IMG/VR virus record: IMGVR_UViG_3300022200_000081
Span: 1 to 47,050 of that record
DNA: 47,050 bases
Source: a virus
Strand: one strand, 5' to 3'
Made by a program: the position numbers and the translations under genes. Shown piece by piece: positions 1 through 8,535 of the stretch. Each line of letters starts with the position of its first letter. The first letter of the stretch is position 1. A model generated the notes under the pieces. That model saw only the letters and a program-made list of their open reading frames with translations, made no database searches and had not been told where the DNA came from.

Positions 1-1707
1 CTCACGCTCAATTTTTTGCGCAACATTCTCTGCTCTATTTGAAGTTTCTGTACGCAAATAATAGAGCCCTTTGCATCCATAACGCCAAGCATCAAAGTGT
101 ACCTTATGTAGATATGCTTTGGTTGCGCCAGCAGGGAAGAAAATGTTTAGCGACTGCCCCTGACAAATATACTTCTGTCTTTCTCCACCTTGGCGTACAA
201 CCCAATCCTGGTCAATCTCAATTGCAGTCTTAAACACTGCCTTCGATTGATCGTCCAACCAATCAAAGTGTTGAACGGATCCACCGTTGGTGATAATTGA
301 CGACCAAGTCTTGTCGTCATTCCTGCCAAGTTTCTCAAGCAATTTCTCCAGATATCTATTCTTAGTCAAGTGCGAACCAGCACGAGTGCGTGATGTAAAT
401 GCGTTTGCCTTCCATGGTTCAATAGAAGGAGAAGTACCACCGATCAAACTAGAGTTAGCATTTGGCGCAATCGCAATTAGATGTGCGTTGCGCATACCAT
501 AGCCAACTAGATCAGGTGCTTCACCACGCTCTTTCGCCAACTGCATTGATTCAAGAATAGCGTCTTGTTGAATCTGCTTAAAGATACTTTTATTTACAGC
601 AAGTGCCTCTTCAGATTCGAAGGCAATTGAGTGTCGTTGGAGATAGGAGTGGTATCCCATAGCACCGAGTCCGAGAGATCTTTCTCTTTCGGCTGAGAAT
701 CTTGCTCTGCTGATTGTGTCTGGTGCGTTGTCGATGAAGAACTGAAGGACATTGTCCAAAAATCTCGTAAGGTCCCGAACCAGCGATGTGTCTTTCCAGT
801 CATCATATAACTCCAGATTGAGTGAGGACAAACAACAAACGGCAGTACGATCTTCGTTTGTTGCCAAATGAATTTCATTACAAAGATTAGAACCGTGAAT
901 CTTCAAACCAAGTTTCTTTTGCGCTTCAGGCAGTGCACGATTGGCAGCATCAATAAAGTTTAGATACGGTTCACCTGTACGATAACGAGTTTCAAGTAAC
1001 AGTTCCCACAGTTTGCGAGCAGGCATTGTTTCACGAACAGTGCCTTCGTTCGGATCTTTGAGATCCCACATAGCACCATCCATCACTGCCATCATAAAGT
1101 CATCAGTAAGATTAACTGCATGATGTAGATTTAAATTCTTACGATTGACATCGCCAGTAGGAATACGCATGTTGATGAACTCAATAATATCAGGATGCGA
1201 AATATCCATGTAGGCAGCATAGGAACCCTTGCGAGTCTTACCCTGCCTGTATGCAGTCATGTCTGCATCAACAGTATGAAGGAAAGGAATAGGACCAGGG
1301 GCAATGTCACTAATAGAACGAACATCGCTCCAATGCCCACCGACACCGCCACCCTTAACAGAGAGCCAACGCAACTCTGCGGTGTGATCAATGAGTCCTT
1401 CAAGCGAGTCGGGGACATATGCAAGAAAACAAGAGATAGGAAGTGCTTTAGCTTTTTCATTTGGTAATGGTGCGTTAGAAAGAATTGGTGAACTGAACAT
1501 GAACCATCCTTTACTCGCAGCATCATAAATGCGCTGCGCCAACCCCATGTCCCCTGCTGAATATGCTACTGCCGCACGAGCAAATGCTTCTTGCGGTGAC
1601 TTCTCGTCTTTGCGGCAATAGTAATCTGTTAAAAGTTTGAATGCCTGATCTGAGAGGGATTTGTCCCTACGAACATCAATGCTGATGCCCAAGTGTTCTC
1701 TTGCCAT
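1..1707 (-). CDS. nrdA: Ribonucleotide reductase class I alpha subunit (partial, C-terminus off the window)
   Basis: Reduces ribonucleoside diphosphates to deoxyribonucleotides for phage DNA synthesis. The first 569 codons are visible and the frame is still open at base 1. Visible signatures are the redox-cysteine region around L-P-I-S-C-F-L, the glycine-rich K-G-G-G-V-G-G-H segment, the active-site N-L-C-N-E-I (Asn, thiyl Cys and Glu), a following C-C-L-S-S-L-N-L, the P-N-A-N-S-S-L-I-G-G loop and the C-terminal Y-Y-L-R-T. The N-terminus starts close to the catalytic body, so I see no ATP-cone allosteric domain. The ATG at 1707 has an AAGGAAAG ribosome site. It lies 15 bases after thyX, so both dNTP enzymes are probably on one transcript. 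nrdB would be expected just left of the window. Confidence 0.96.
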   Translation of the reverse strand, partial: MAREHLGISIDVRRDKSLSDQAFKLLTDYYCRKDEKSPQEAFARAAVAYSAGDMGLAQRIYDAASKGWFMFSSPILSNAPLPNEKAKALPISCFLAYVPDSLEGLIDHTAELRWLSVKGGGVGGHWSDVRSISDIAPGPIPFLHTVDADMTAYRQGKTRKGSYAAYMDISHPDIIEFINMRIPTGDVNRKNLNLHHAVNLTDDFMMAVMDGAMWDLKDPNEGTVRETMPARKLWELLLETRYRTGEPYLNFIDAANRALPEAQKKLGLKIHGSNLCNEIHLATNEDRTAVCCLSSLNLELYDDWKDTSLVRDLTRFLDNVLQFFIDNAPDTISRARFSAERERSLGLGAMGYHSYLQRHSIAFESEEALAVNKSIFKQIQQDAILESMQLAKERGEAPDLVGYGMRNAHLIAIAPNANSSLIGGTSPSIEPWKANAFTSRTRAGSHLTKNRYLEKLLEKLGRNDDKTWSSIITNGGSVQHFDWLDDQSKAVFKTAIEIDQDWVVRQGGERQKYICQGQSLNIFFPAGATKAYLHKVHFDAWRYGCKGLYYLRTETSNRAENVAQKIERE

Positions 1708-1722
1708 ATTCTTTCCTTGTTA

Positions 1723-2403
1723 TTATTCTACAAACGAAGTCGTCATAGGAAAGATCTCTGCGATTACCTTAGCACAGGCACGAGCAACTTCCATATGTTC
1801 TTTTTGTGTTCCGTTTGCGCTTCTTAACTCAATATAATGAATCCATGAGCGGAGAGTACCGTTCATGTACATGCGTGACATCGTCAATCCTTCAGGCAAA
1901 ACTGCACGTGCCTGTTCTTTTGCGATGCCGTGATCAATTGCCCAAGAGTATGCTTCTTGTGCTGCTTTGATCAAATTCTTTTGATGTTGTTCCCACTGAT
2001 ATTGAAGACGACGATTATCGTCATTCTCCATGTCCAGTTCTACGCTGTTCTGTCGATTGACGGTATCTTGTAGTCTTGCTTCTCTAACCACAAAAGACAA
2101 GTCCTGAGTTGGGTCGGCATACCTTTGTGAGAATTCTTGAAATGAGAATGAACGATGTCGTAAGATCTGTCTCGCAATGTCTCGAGTAGTTTCAATCTCA
2201 AGGCAGGCGGATACTGTTTCCAGTGGTGACCAATGTTTGTGCTTAACCAGATATCTAATGAGTCGTTCGGAAGTTTCTGTGTTAAATTGATTGCTTGGAT
2301 TGCTAACTCTAGCGCAGTAGGCGATAAGATCTTGTACATTCTCTAATCCTTCGTGAGACATTTCCTCACTTGGCTTGCTATAACTAATCAACTTTACATT
2401 CAT
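1723..2403 (-). CDS. thyX: Flavin-dependent thymidylate synthase
   Basis: Makes dTMP from dUMP with FAD, NADPH and methylenetetrahydrofolate. The ThyX signature R-H-R-x7-S is present as R-H-R-S-F-S-F-Q-E-F-S-Q-R-Y, and the C-terminal region has R-S-W-I-H-Y-I-E-L-R, another typical ThyX block. The length of 226 aa is normal for the family. I start it at 2403 rather than at the upstream in-frame ATG at 2418. The 2403 ATG overlaps the stop of the previous gene as ATGA and has GGGGGAG about 6 bases upstream, whereas the 2418 start would place that ribosome site inside the coding region. It sits directly upstream of nrdA, in a dNTP supply pair. Confidence 0.96.
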   Translation of the reverse strand: MNVKLISYSKPSEEMSHEGLENVQDLIAYCARVSNPSNQFNTETSERLIRYLVKHKHWSPLETVSACLEIETTRDIARQILRHRSFSFQEFSQRYADPTQDLSFVVREARLQDTVNRQNSVELDMENDDNRRLQYQWEQHQKNLIKAAQEAYSWAIDHGIAKEQARAVLPEGLTMSRMYMNGTLRSWIHYIELRSANGTQKEHMEVARACAKVIAEIFPMTTSFVE

Positions 2404-2609
2404 GCAAAACTCCCCCACTTATTCACCCAGTTTTCTGCTGCGTCATAGGCATACTGTTCGCTATGCCCTTTACACTCAATTAATCTTACGAAATGTGCAC
2501 CATCATAACAGTCAACACACCAAACATCTTCACCTAAACTTTTATCAACAAAGACCACTGCTTTGCGGTCATTATCTTCATTATATAACTCACATGTTCT
2601 TACTGTCAT
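2400..2609 (-). CDS. Small conserved phage protein, unknown function
   Basis: A 69-residue acidic protein. I do not recognise a domain. It is rich in aromatic and Cys residues in the middle (V-W-C-V-D-C-Y-D-G) and ends in an A-A-E-N-W-V-N-K-W segment that I associate with small unknown proteins of marine T4-like phages. The start at 2609 is chosen because GGAG lies 6 bases upstream; the longer reading frame to 2642 begins at a non-ATG codon without such a site. It overlaps the end of the oxygenase gene by 20 bases and hands over to thyX through an ATGA overlap. This makes it a coupled member of the primase-oxygenase-thyX-nrdA operon. Confidence 0.75.
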   Translation of the reverse strand: MTVRTCELYNEDNDRKAVVFVDKSLGEDVWCVDCYDGAHFVRLIECKGHSEQYAYDAAENWVNKWGSFA

Positions 2610-3198
2610 CACCATCTCCAAACTTTGAAATATTACCAGCAATTGTTATTCTTTCTTCTTCTACATTATTCGGCGTCACCATATGCTGAAGCGATGATGG
2701 GAACAATACAAGCGAGCCTTCTTTAACTTTAGGAACAAAATTATTTTGATTATCTTGCTGTCCAATATAATTTATTGCTGAGTTTCTATTTAAAAATACA
2801 AAATTGCCACTATCTGGCGGTAATCTATGCATATATGCATACGAAAATATATTGTCACCATTTATATGATCGTGCGGTTCTTGGTAATCGTGTTTCCTGT
2901 ATATATTAACCCAAGGAATATTTGCCAAATATTTACATTTTTCTAAATTAATTTCTTGAATATATTTTTCAACATAAGGAATAATGGTTGACAGAAATAA
3001 TTTAACCCATGGCGTATCAAGAGTCAAAAAATCTTCATTATGTCCAGTAAGAACATCGCAAACCCAATCACGATTAGCTGAGTTTTCGTTTTTTGTTTCT
3101 ATGACAAAATCGTGAAGATTTATATTTTTCAATGCAGAATTAATAATTTCTGCTTCATTAACTTCAGCAATATAAATTGGGGTTGAAAAAAATATCAA
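2590..3198 (-). CDS. 2OG-Fe(II) oxygenase-like protein
   Basis: A predicted 2-oxoglutarate/Fe(II) dioxygenase of the 2OG-FeII_Oxy_5 type, with unknown substrate. The 202 aa show the metal site E-P-H-D-H (His109 and His111, with Asp110 between), a distal His172 in L-V-L-F-P-S-S-L-Q-H and a 2OG-binding Arg183 in E-E-R-I-T-I-A-G-N. Proteins of this family are common in T4-like phages of aquatic bacteria, and none has a role I can name with certainty. The only plausible start is TTG at 3198. It follows the primase stop by one codon in the same frame, so a TGA readthrough product would be a primase-oxygenase fusion. GGAG lies 13 bases upstream, which is further than usual. Confidence 0.8.
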   Translation of the reverse strand: MIFFSTPIYIAEVNEAEIINSALKNINLHDFVIETKNENSANRDWVCDVLTGHNEDFLTLDTPWVKLFLSTIIPYVEKYIQEINLEKCKYLANIPWVNIYRKHDYQEPHDHINGDNIFSYAYMHRLPPDSGNFVFLNRNSAINYIGQQDNQNNFVPKVKEGSLVLFPSSLQHMVTPNNVEEERITIAGNISKFGDGDDSKNM

Positions 3199-3201
3199 AC
3201 T

Positions 3202-4224
3202 TCACACTTTTCTCCATTCACTCAACTTAGCTTTGGCTTTCAATCCTTGATAGGTGTTATTACTTATAATTGCTTGAACTTCTTCTGCATCCCTGCCAGC
3301 TAACACCATATCGTTGATGTCTTTTTCTTTTACATAGTCAGGGAACAAAGCAATACTATAACCTAGATCGGCAACTTTTTCAATACGCTTGAGAATTTCT
3401 TTATTTCGTGGCTCATTATCAAATACAAATACGATGTCAGTTGTACCAAGAGCATTAAGTGCTTCGGCAGAAAGATCTGACCCAGCCATTGCAACTGCGT
3501 TATCAAGAAACATTGAATCAATTGGTCCTTCTACTATGTAAACTGTCTTTGATCGATCAACAGTATCAAGACCAAAGATTTTCGGTGCTTCTTCATCTAT
3601 CTTCACAGTTATATAGCGTAGACCATTCTTGCTAAACGATCTGCCTTGGAATCCCACCAATTGTTTATTCCTATCAATAAAGGGGATTATTAGGCGTGGT
3701 TCGTCTTTGTCAATGTCAGTAAATTTTGATGGTGCAAACTGTCTAGCAAATTCATAGAACTTCGGTGCATAGAACAGTTTGTAGTGTACACGCTTAGGAA
3801 TACCACGCTTGGTAACATACTGACGCACTGGATGCTCAGGATCCAGTTGAGATACCTTTTTGAGTTTACCAAGCGGTGTTTTTAGATACTCAGGACGCTT
3901 CTGAAAGCGCAGGGATGGTTTTGACGCAGGAGATATAGGTTTGCGTCTTTCTTGAGTGCCGAATCGCTCTAGAGCGTACTCTTTGTGTAGAGAGGGATTG
4001 ACATGTTTAATTAAATTAGATAGAGTAGCACCATGACCACAGTTGTGACACTTGTAGATTGGTTTGTTTTCTTTGTCGAAAATGTAGCCACGTGCCTTAG
4101 ACTTATTGGTCTGTGAGTCTCCACAGAAAGGGCAGCGCATGTTATATACGCCATTGCCCTTGTTCTTAAAGTTTTCTAAAGAAGCAGAAACAAGTTGAAT
4201 GTACTTTGTATCAATATAATCCAT
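3202..4224 (-). CDS. 61: T4 gp61-like DNA primase
   Basis: Synthesises RNA primers for lagging-strand replication with the gp41 helicase. The N-terminus has a zinc ribbon, C-P-F-C (Cys31, Cys34) and C-H-N-C (Cys59, Cys62), preceded by the K-x-R-G type context of T4 gp61. The middle has the TOPRIM glutamate in V-E-G-P-I-D-S and an acidic D-N-E-P block. The length of 340 aa matches T4 gp61. The ATG at 4224 lies only 6 bases after a TATAAT box and has no Shine-Dalgarno sequence, so the transcript may be leaderless. The gene heads the primase-oxygenase-thyX-nrdA operon. Confidence 0.93.
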   Translation of the reverse strand: MDYIDTKYIQLVSASLENFKNKGNGVYNMRCPFCGDSQTNKSKARGYIFDKENKPIYKCHNCGHGATLSNLIKHVNPSLHKEYALERFGTQERRKPISPASKPSLRFQKRPEYLKTPLGKLKKVSQLDPEHPVRQYVTKRGIPKRVHYKLFYAPKFYEFARQFAPSKFTDIDKDEPRLIIPFIDRNKQLVGFQGRSFSKNGLRYITVKIDEEAPKIFGLDTVDRSKTVYIVEGPIDSMFLDNAVAMAGSDLSAEALNALGTTDIVFVFDNEPRNKEILKRIEKVADLGYSIALFPDYVKEKDINDMVLAGRDAEEVQAIISNNTYQGLKAKAKLSEWRKV

Positions 4225-4230
4225 TCAGTG

Positions 4231-4259
4231 ATTATACACTGAAAGGCAACCAAAAGCAA
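4231..4259 (-). promoter_or_regulatory. Sigma70-like promoter for the primase operon
   Basis: Reading leftward: TTGCTT (4259-4254), 17 bases, TATAAT (4236-4231). The -10 box is perfect and the -35 is moderate. The expected start point falls at or next to the primase ATG at 4224. Confidence 0.65.
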
Positions 4260-4262
4260 TAA

Positions 4263-4628
4263 TTATGACAAGAAGATTTTAATGGCGTCTAATCCACCTA
4301 GCAATAGCCAGCCAAGAACAATTGCTCCGCCAAGAAACAACCATCTGGTTTGCTCAAGATCAATCAATCGTTTATCGAGTTTTTGAAGAACTTCTGATTC
4401 TTCTTTAGCATGCTTGCGTTGATCTTCTTTCATCTCACGAATTTCTTTCATAATCTCTTTATGAGAGTCAGATATTTCTTCGTAGAGTTCGTCTTTCAAA
4501 GCATTGATCCTTATGTGTAGGTTTTCGATGTGTCTTTCGGTCTCCACACGACGATCCTCCATAAGTTGAAAGTAGTCTATCTCACCAGAGTCGTAGACAT
4601 AATTTGCGGGTACTTTGCGAGCAGTCAT
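4263..4628 (-). CDS. Coiled-coil protein with a C-terminal membrane anchor
   Basis: A 121-residue protein. Residues from about 30 to 92 are a highly charged heptad-like helix (E-I-x-x-I-R-E-M-K-E-D and similar), followed by L-D-K-R-L-I-D-L-E-Q-T-R-W and then one strongly hydrophobic segment of about 20 residues to the C-terminus. This layout resembles XhlA-type holin-associated proteins, which have a coiled coil, a short R-W junction and a C-terminal transmembrane helix. It could equally be a virion or membrane-remodelling protein. It is the last gene of the late structural block and lies just after the primase promoter region. I am confident of the topology and not of the function. Confidence 0.7.
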   Translation of the reverse strand: MTARKVPANYVYDSGEIDYFQLMEDRRVETERHIENLHIRINALKDELYEEISDSHKEIMKEIREMKEDQRKHAKEESEVLQKLDKRLIDLEQTRWLFLGGAIVLGWLLLGGLDAIKIFLS

Positions 4629-4644
4629 TAGTCAGCCAACCATT

Positions 4645-5991
4645 TCATCGGCTAATTTCCTCCCAATCGAGTGAAGCAAAAACATCAGCACCAGCAGAAT
4701 TAGTAGCACATACAAGTGTTAATTCATAAGGAGTTCCAGTCAGTCCATTTCGTTCTAACTGGAACTTAAAGAGTGCTTCTTTGAGAATATCTACTGATGC
4801 TGTAGATTGATTTGAAGCATTAAAAAATCCAGATGCTAGTATTCTCCCACCACTTACACTTGTTCCACCAAGTTTATACTCAACCGCACTATCCACCCCA
4901 GCACTGACCCAAGTTCCTCCAGTTGTAGTTGAGGATGCTCTTACTTGCCAATTATAATCTGGACCATTTCCTGCTCCCATTATTGATAGAGCAGTCATAA
5001 TGACAATCGCATCTAATCTATCTGGAGAAGATTTAAGACGAATAGAAATAACTGGATAGAAAGTGCCAGCAGGAGTGGGCAGATCTACTGGTGCTGTGAT
5101 TGGTGTTTGTACTGCCTGTTGTAATCCACGAAGTTCATAACCACCTTCAGAAATTACAGTAGAACAAATTTGTTTGAGTGTGCTACTACCACTTGTAGCA
5201 CCAGTATTAGTAATCTCATATCTCAAAGGTAATGATGCTGTTGTGATATAAGTTGATTGGATAATATTTGCGTGGTGGAATGTATGGCAAGTAATAAACT
5301 GACCGTTGATGATAAATCCCATTCTCACAGAACCAACACCTAACCATTCAATATCCATCCAAAGAATTTGTGCTTTAGTCATATCTAAAGTCAGACCAGA
5401 AGCACCAGTTCCATTTAACTTATCACCATTCCAAGATGCTTGTGCTATTCTGGTTTCTGCTAAAGAACCACCGACCGAAGTTCTTTCCACCAAATTTAGA
5501 GTTGAACCATCAAGCTCCACATACATTCCGTCGGCAGCACCATAGTATCCAACTCTTTGACGAAGACCTGACTTTGCTGGTGACATCACAAAAGTATTCA
5601 TCACCAACAAAGATTTACCAGGCTGATATGAAAATACTTTTGTGGTCTCTCTTACGACTTCAGCGTTGATAGCATTATTGACTGTCAAATCAACTAAACC
5701 TTGAGCAGCATTAAAAGTTGCTGTTGCTGTTCCTGTGGTTGCTGTGCTCCAAAGGTTATTGTCTCTATACCTATGGGAACTATCAAATAGAGTTAGAGGA
5801 TTGGAAACTCTTTGACGACCGAAAGCATCTGTAGATCCTGTTGCTGCTGTAGTTGTAAATGTTCCTGTTACAGGAAATGGATTTGCTTGTGATACCACAT
5901 TGCCTGTTGGACCAGTTCCAACCTGAACCACCTCATAGATGGTCTTGTTGTTGGAAAGCATCTCATTTGTGTCAATGCGGTACTGTGCCAT
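4645..5991 (-). CDS. Virion structural protein (appendage-like)
   Basis: A 448-residue Thr/Ser/Ala/Gly-rich protein with the beta-rich composition of phage structural proteins. It contains a D-A-F-G-R-Q-R-V-S-N-P block followed by L-T-L-F-D-S-S-H-R-Y, a motif I associate with conserved structural proteins of marine T4-like phages. The C-terminal half looks like a carbohydrate-binding or head-fibre beta-sandwich (repeated V-S-G, W-Q-V-R-A-S-S, Y-E-L-T-L-V). No enzymatic residues stand out. It is translationally coupled to the upstream gene at 5991 by a shared base and sits among the late structural genes. Exact location in the particle is unknown. Confidence 0.75.
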   Translation of the reverse strand: MAQYRIDTNEMLSNNKTIYEVVQVGTGPTGNVVSQANPFPVTGTFTTTAATGSTDAFGRQRVSNPLTLFDSSHRYRDNNLWSTATTGTATATFNAAQGLVDLTVNNAINAEVVRETTKVFSYQPGKSLLVMNTFVMSPAKSGLRQRVGYYGAADGMYVELDGSTLNLVERTSVGGSLAETRIAQASWNGDKLNGTGASGLTLDMTKAQILWMDIEWLGVGSVRMGFIINGQFITCHTFHHANIIQSTYITTASLPLRYEITNTGATSGSSTLKQICSTVISEGGYELRGLQQAVQTPITAPVDLPTPAGTFYPVISIRLKSSPDRLDAIVIMTALSIMGAGNGPDYNWQVRASSTTTGGTWVSAGVDSAVEYKLGGTSVSGGRILASGFFNASNQSTASVDILKEALFKFQLERNGLTGTPYELTLVCATNSAGADVFASLDWEEISR

Positions 5992-6548
5992 TAGCTGAGT
6001 CCTAGTTGTTTCATGAAGTCTTTACGCTTCTTGATTGCTTCACGCTTACCTTTTGATTCTATGTAACGGCGAAGAAACATCTTAGTCTTTTTGTTTCTTG
6101 CATCCATTCTCCAGTGTACAGGGTCATCGCCAGTACCAGCAACGGCAGCACCTGTAGCGTTGGCAGGCGCATCTTCTAACAGCTCATTAAGTTTTTTATA
6201 AGATGTTTTCTCAAGCATCTCAATATTCTCCATCAAAGCGTAAGCAAGTTCCTCATCAGTGTAGTGCTCTTTGGGGTTAGCACTTTCTTTGATGAGCAAT
6301 AATGCTGCAGCAAATGAACCAATACGAGAACTACCACCAGGCACCTTGCCCAGTAGACGTTTAAGATTAAAGATCAAACGATCGAAGTATGTCATAGCAT
6401 CTTTTTCTTCTTTCGTTTCTGCTTTTCTCAGCTTCTTACCATCTTTATCAATTAAACCAAGTTTAAATGCATCGGTTTGATCAAAAGGCGTGGTGAGTCT
6501 CTTTATAAACTGATAGATTAAAAAGAGATCCATTACTGGCTGAGCCAT
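5991..6548 (-). CDS. Conserved T4-superfamily protein, probable virion or assembly factor
   Basis: A 185-residue protein of a family conserved in aquatic T4-like phages. The N-terminal block contains L-I-Y-Q-F-I-K-R-L-T-T-P-F and G-L-I-D-K-D-G-K, then T-Y-F-D-R-L-I-F-N-L-K-R-L-L-G-K-V-P-G-G. The C-terminus is very basic, ending R-K-D-F-M-K-Q-L-G-L-S after W-R-M-D-A-R. It contains L-L-E-D-A-P, which is followed by Ala-rich sequence and could mark a flexible or cleaved linker. Its position between structural genes, with one-base overlaps on both sides, suggests a late protein. Function is not established from the sequence. Confidence 0.7.
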   Translation of the reverse strand: MAQPVMDLFLIYQFIKRLTTPFDQTDAFKLGLIDKDGKKLRKAETKEEKDAMTYFDRLIFNLKRLLGKVPGGSSRIGSFAAALLLIKESANPKEHYTDEELAYALMENIEMLEKTSYKKLNELLEDAPANATGAAVAGTGDDPVHWRMDARNKKTKMFLRRYIESKGKREAIKKRKDFMKQLGLS

Positions 6549-6934
6549 TAAATTTTCCTTAATGCGTCAACGACGCCTTGATCTAACGATATGTTACTGT
6601 CTAGTATCTTCTTTCCGTTGACCAATCCAATATCGGTTGGCCAATAGTTTAAAAACACCAAAAAAGGTTTCAGATATGACAAATACTCATCCAATTTCTG
6701 AAACAACATTCTTGTCATTGCTCTGCTTTCAAACATATTGTAGAGTACAACAAGATGATTCAATATCAAACGCTCTTTTAGTTCTCCAGTATCTTTGTAC
6801 TTTTTGAACAAACGCTTTACATATCGAATTCTTCTCAGGTCATCATGAAATTCTAACAGATCCGTACAGTGCGGATTATCATAATATTTCATGGCAAAGA
6901 GTAGGAAGTTGTCTTCCGTCAAATCATCAAACAT
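6548..6934 (-). CDS. Conserved T4-superfamily protein, unknown function
   Basis: A 128-residue, mostly helical protein. The sequence has a dense central block, F-D-D-L-R-R-I-R-Y-V-K-R-L-F-K-K-Y, then L-K-E-R-L-I-L-N-H-L-V-V-L-Y-N-M-F, and ends with D-Q-G-V-V-D-A-L-R-K-I. I recognise this as a protein conserved among cyanophage-like T4 relatives in the same neighbourhood as the 185-residue protein downstream, and I know no function. It is not obviously secreted or membrane-bound. It overlaps the downstream gene by one base and follows the upstream gene after one base, so it belongs to the late structural transcript. Confidence 0.7.
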   Translation of the reverse strand: MFDDLTEDNFLLFAMKYYDNPHCTDLLEFHDDLRRIRYVKRLFKKYKDTGELKERLILNHLVVLYNMFESRAMTRMLFQKLDEYLSYLKPFLVFLNYWPTDIGLVNGKKILDSNISLDQGVVDALRKI

Positions 6935-6935
6935 A

Positions 6936-7490
6936 TTAGAATACGCTTAGTGGCACCCTCTTAATTGTGTTAGCATCAACTGCAATATACAAGTATGTAT
7001 TACTAAATGCCATAGTCCCTGCAGTCCATCCTTCTGTTGTTGGATTATTAGAACTTGGCGCTGAGCCAACTGATACAACTAATCCAGTGTTTGACTGTAC
7101 AGTTACTGTATTTGATGAAACATTAAATTCGTTGTTAATTTCATTTGATTGTGTTACACCAGTCAATGTTGTATAATGAAATAAGCTGGTAACATTCGCT
7201 ACTTGCATACGATCTTGAATCGCAGGCAAAATAGCAGTACTGTTTACTGACAAACCACCAGTAATTGCAAGATTAGCAGTTGCTGTTACGCTATTCGTGG
7301 CAATAATAACATTTGCATTAAATGTTGTTCTTGCTTTATGAGTAGTGCTAACAACTACATTACCAAACAAATTGTTTACAGTAATCTTTCTGCTTGCAGG
7401 TGTACCTGAAGGATCGTTGACGACCAACAAAAGGTCATCACCACTCGCTGTATTGAGTGTTGTTAATTCGGAGACCTTTTTGTCAGCCAT
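6936..7490 (-). CDS. Small structural or fibre-like protein
   Basis: A 184-residue protein with the typical opening of phage fibre or decoration proteins: M-A-D-K-K-V-S-E-L-T-T-L-N, then D-D-L-L-L-V-V-N-D-P-S-G-T-P-A-S-R-K-I-T. The rest is rich in Thr, Val, Asn and Ser with beta-strand periodicity, and the C-terminus has a compact G-W-T-A-G-T-M-A-F-S-N-T-Y-L-Y-I-A-V block ending K-R-V-P-L-S. This closing pattern is common at the end of phage tail-fibre or whisker proteins that trimerise. Late gene by position. Confidence 0.7.
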   Translation of the reverse strand: MADKKVSELTTLNTASGDDLLLVVNDPSGTPASRKITVNNLFGNVVVSTTHKARTTFNANVIIATNSVTATANLAITGGLSVNSTAILPAIQDRMQVANVTSLFHYTTLTGVTQSNEINNEFNVSSNTVTVQSNTGLVVSVGSAPSSNNPTTEGWTAGTMAFSNTYLYIAVDANTIKRVPLSVF

Positions 7491-7501
7491 TCGTCAACTC
7501 C

Positions 7502-8491
7502 TTATTCTGGCAACTTAGAATCGTCTTCAGCGTCACCACCGATGCTAGACATAGCAACCAGTGTTTCATACTGTACACGACCAGCACGACCACCTGTACC
7601 AACAGTGCGGCGAACCCAACCAGCGTGAGCAACATTTGCTCTTTCAGAAGCAACCAGTGCAGCAGTAGCAGTAGCAACAGAAGATGCAGCACCACCAGTG
7701 TTAGCAATCGTTACAGTTGGGCTAACATAGCCAGAACCAGCAGCAGTTATGAGTACAGAAGCCAGACCCATGCTCAGGTCAACCTTCAGACCAGTACCAG
7801 TACCAGTTTCAGCAGTGGTAGCTGCGCCAGTCAATGTAGGCAGTGCACTGTAGAGACCAGCATTAACAACTGCGAGAGATGCAACAGAAGTGTTAGAAGC
7901 ACCAGTTGTAACAGTTGCGTTTGCGGAAGTACCAGTACCACCGTTGACCTTGATTACATCGCCGTTGGCATAGCCAGTACCAGCATCAGAATCAAGAGCA
8001 GAACCAACAGTGAAAGTAATAACCTTCGCTCTTGTGGAAGTGGTTGCGCTTGCGCCGTTCGCATCAGTGATAACTGCGGTTGGCATAACTGTATAACCTG
8101 CACCAGCAGCGGTAACAGTGATCGAACCGATACCACCAGAACCAGACATTTCTCTAGAAGAAACGCCATAAACGGTGTTAGAGTTACCATCAGCAACATT
8201 CTTCGCTTCAGCGAAAGTAGTGAACAGTGGCTTTTCAGAAACTACATAATCACCGTTAGACTGAGCACCCTTTAGTGCTGCACCAGTGTTAGCAGAAACT
8301 ACAGTTGCAACCGTTGCGTTTGCGATAGCAGTGAAAACATACCAGTTCTTACCAACATACAGGTAATCACCAGCCTCAAAATTCGTGCTAAGACTAGCAC
8401 CTGAGCCAATAACGGTGCTGTTAGCAGCAGTTACAGTAACTGTACCTGTACCAGAAGCAGCTTTGGCATCAAATTTTCCCCAAAGTGACAT
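7502..8491 (-). CDS. Repeat-containing virion decoration protein
   Basis: A 329-residue Ala/Gly/Thr/Val-rich protein. The middle carries irregular repeats of a beta-roll unit, roughly I-T-V-x-x-A-G-x-G-Y-x-x-x-P-T, at least three times (A-G-A-G-Y-T-V-M-P-T, N-A-G-L-Y-S-A-L-P-T, A-G-S-G-Y-V-S-P-T). The C-terminal segment, H-A-G-W-V-R-R-T-V-G-T-G-G-R-A-G-R-V-Q-Y-E-T-L-V, is a block I associate with abundant structural proteins of T4-like cyanophages. A GGAG ribosome site precedes the ATG. It is the first gene after a TATAAATA late promoter at 8526-8533, consistent with high late expression. Confidence 0.8.
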   Translation of the reverse strand: MSLWGKFDAKAASGTGTVTVTAANSTVIGSGASLSTNFEAGDYLYVGKNWYVFTAIANATVATVVSANTGAALKGAQSNGDYVVSEKPLFTTFAEAKNVADGNSNTVYGVSSREMSGSGGIGSITVTAAGAGYTVMPTAVITDANGASATTSTRAKVITFTVGSALDSDAGTGYANGDVIKVNGGTGTSANATVTTGASNTSVASLAVVNAGLYSALPTLTGAATTAETGTGTGLKVDLSMGLASVLITAAGSGYVSPTVTIANTGGAASSVATATAALVASERANVAHAGWVRRTVGTGGRAGRVQYETLVAMSSIGGDAEDDSKLPE

Positions 8492-8525
8492 TTGATTTCT
8501 CCTTAATTAATCGGAAATTGTAATC

Positions 8526-8533
8526 TATTTATA
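8526..8533 (-). promoter_or_regulatory. T4-type late promoter (TATAAATA)
   Basis: An exact TATAAATA on the minus strand in the 44-base gap between the polyprotein B stop and the next structural gene. It gives a leader of about 30 bases with a GGAG site before the ATG at 8491. Confidence 0.8.
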
Positions 8534-8535
8534 AT

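Noticed and set aside
2404-2418. Longer N-terminus of ThyX starting at 2418
   Set aside because: That start would use the GGGGGAG ribosome site as codons; the ATG at 2403 has ideal spacing and an ATGA overlap.
7457-8275. 272-residue plus-strand reading frame opposite the decoration protein
   Set aside because: Ser/Thr/Cys-rich shadow of the Ala/Gly-rich minus-strand gene; no ribosome site and no plus-strand gene supported anywhere in the window.
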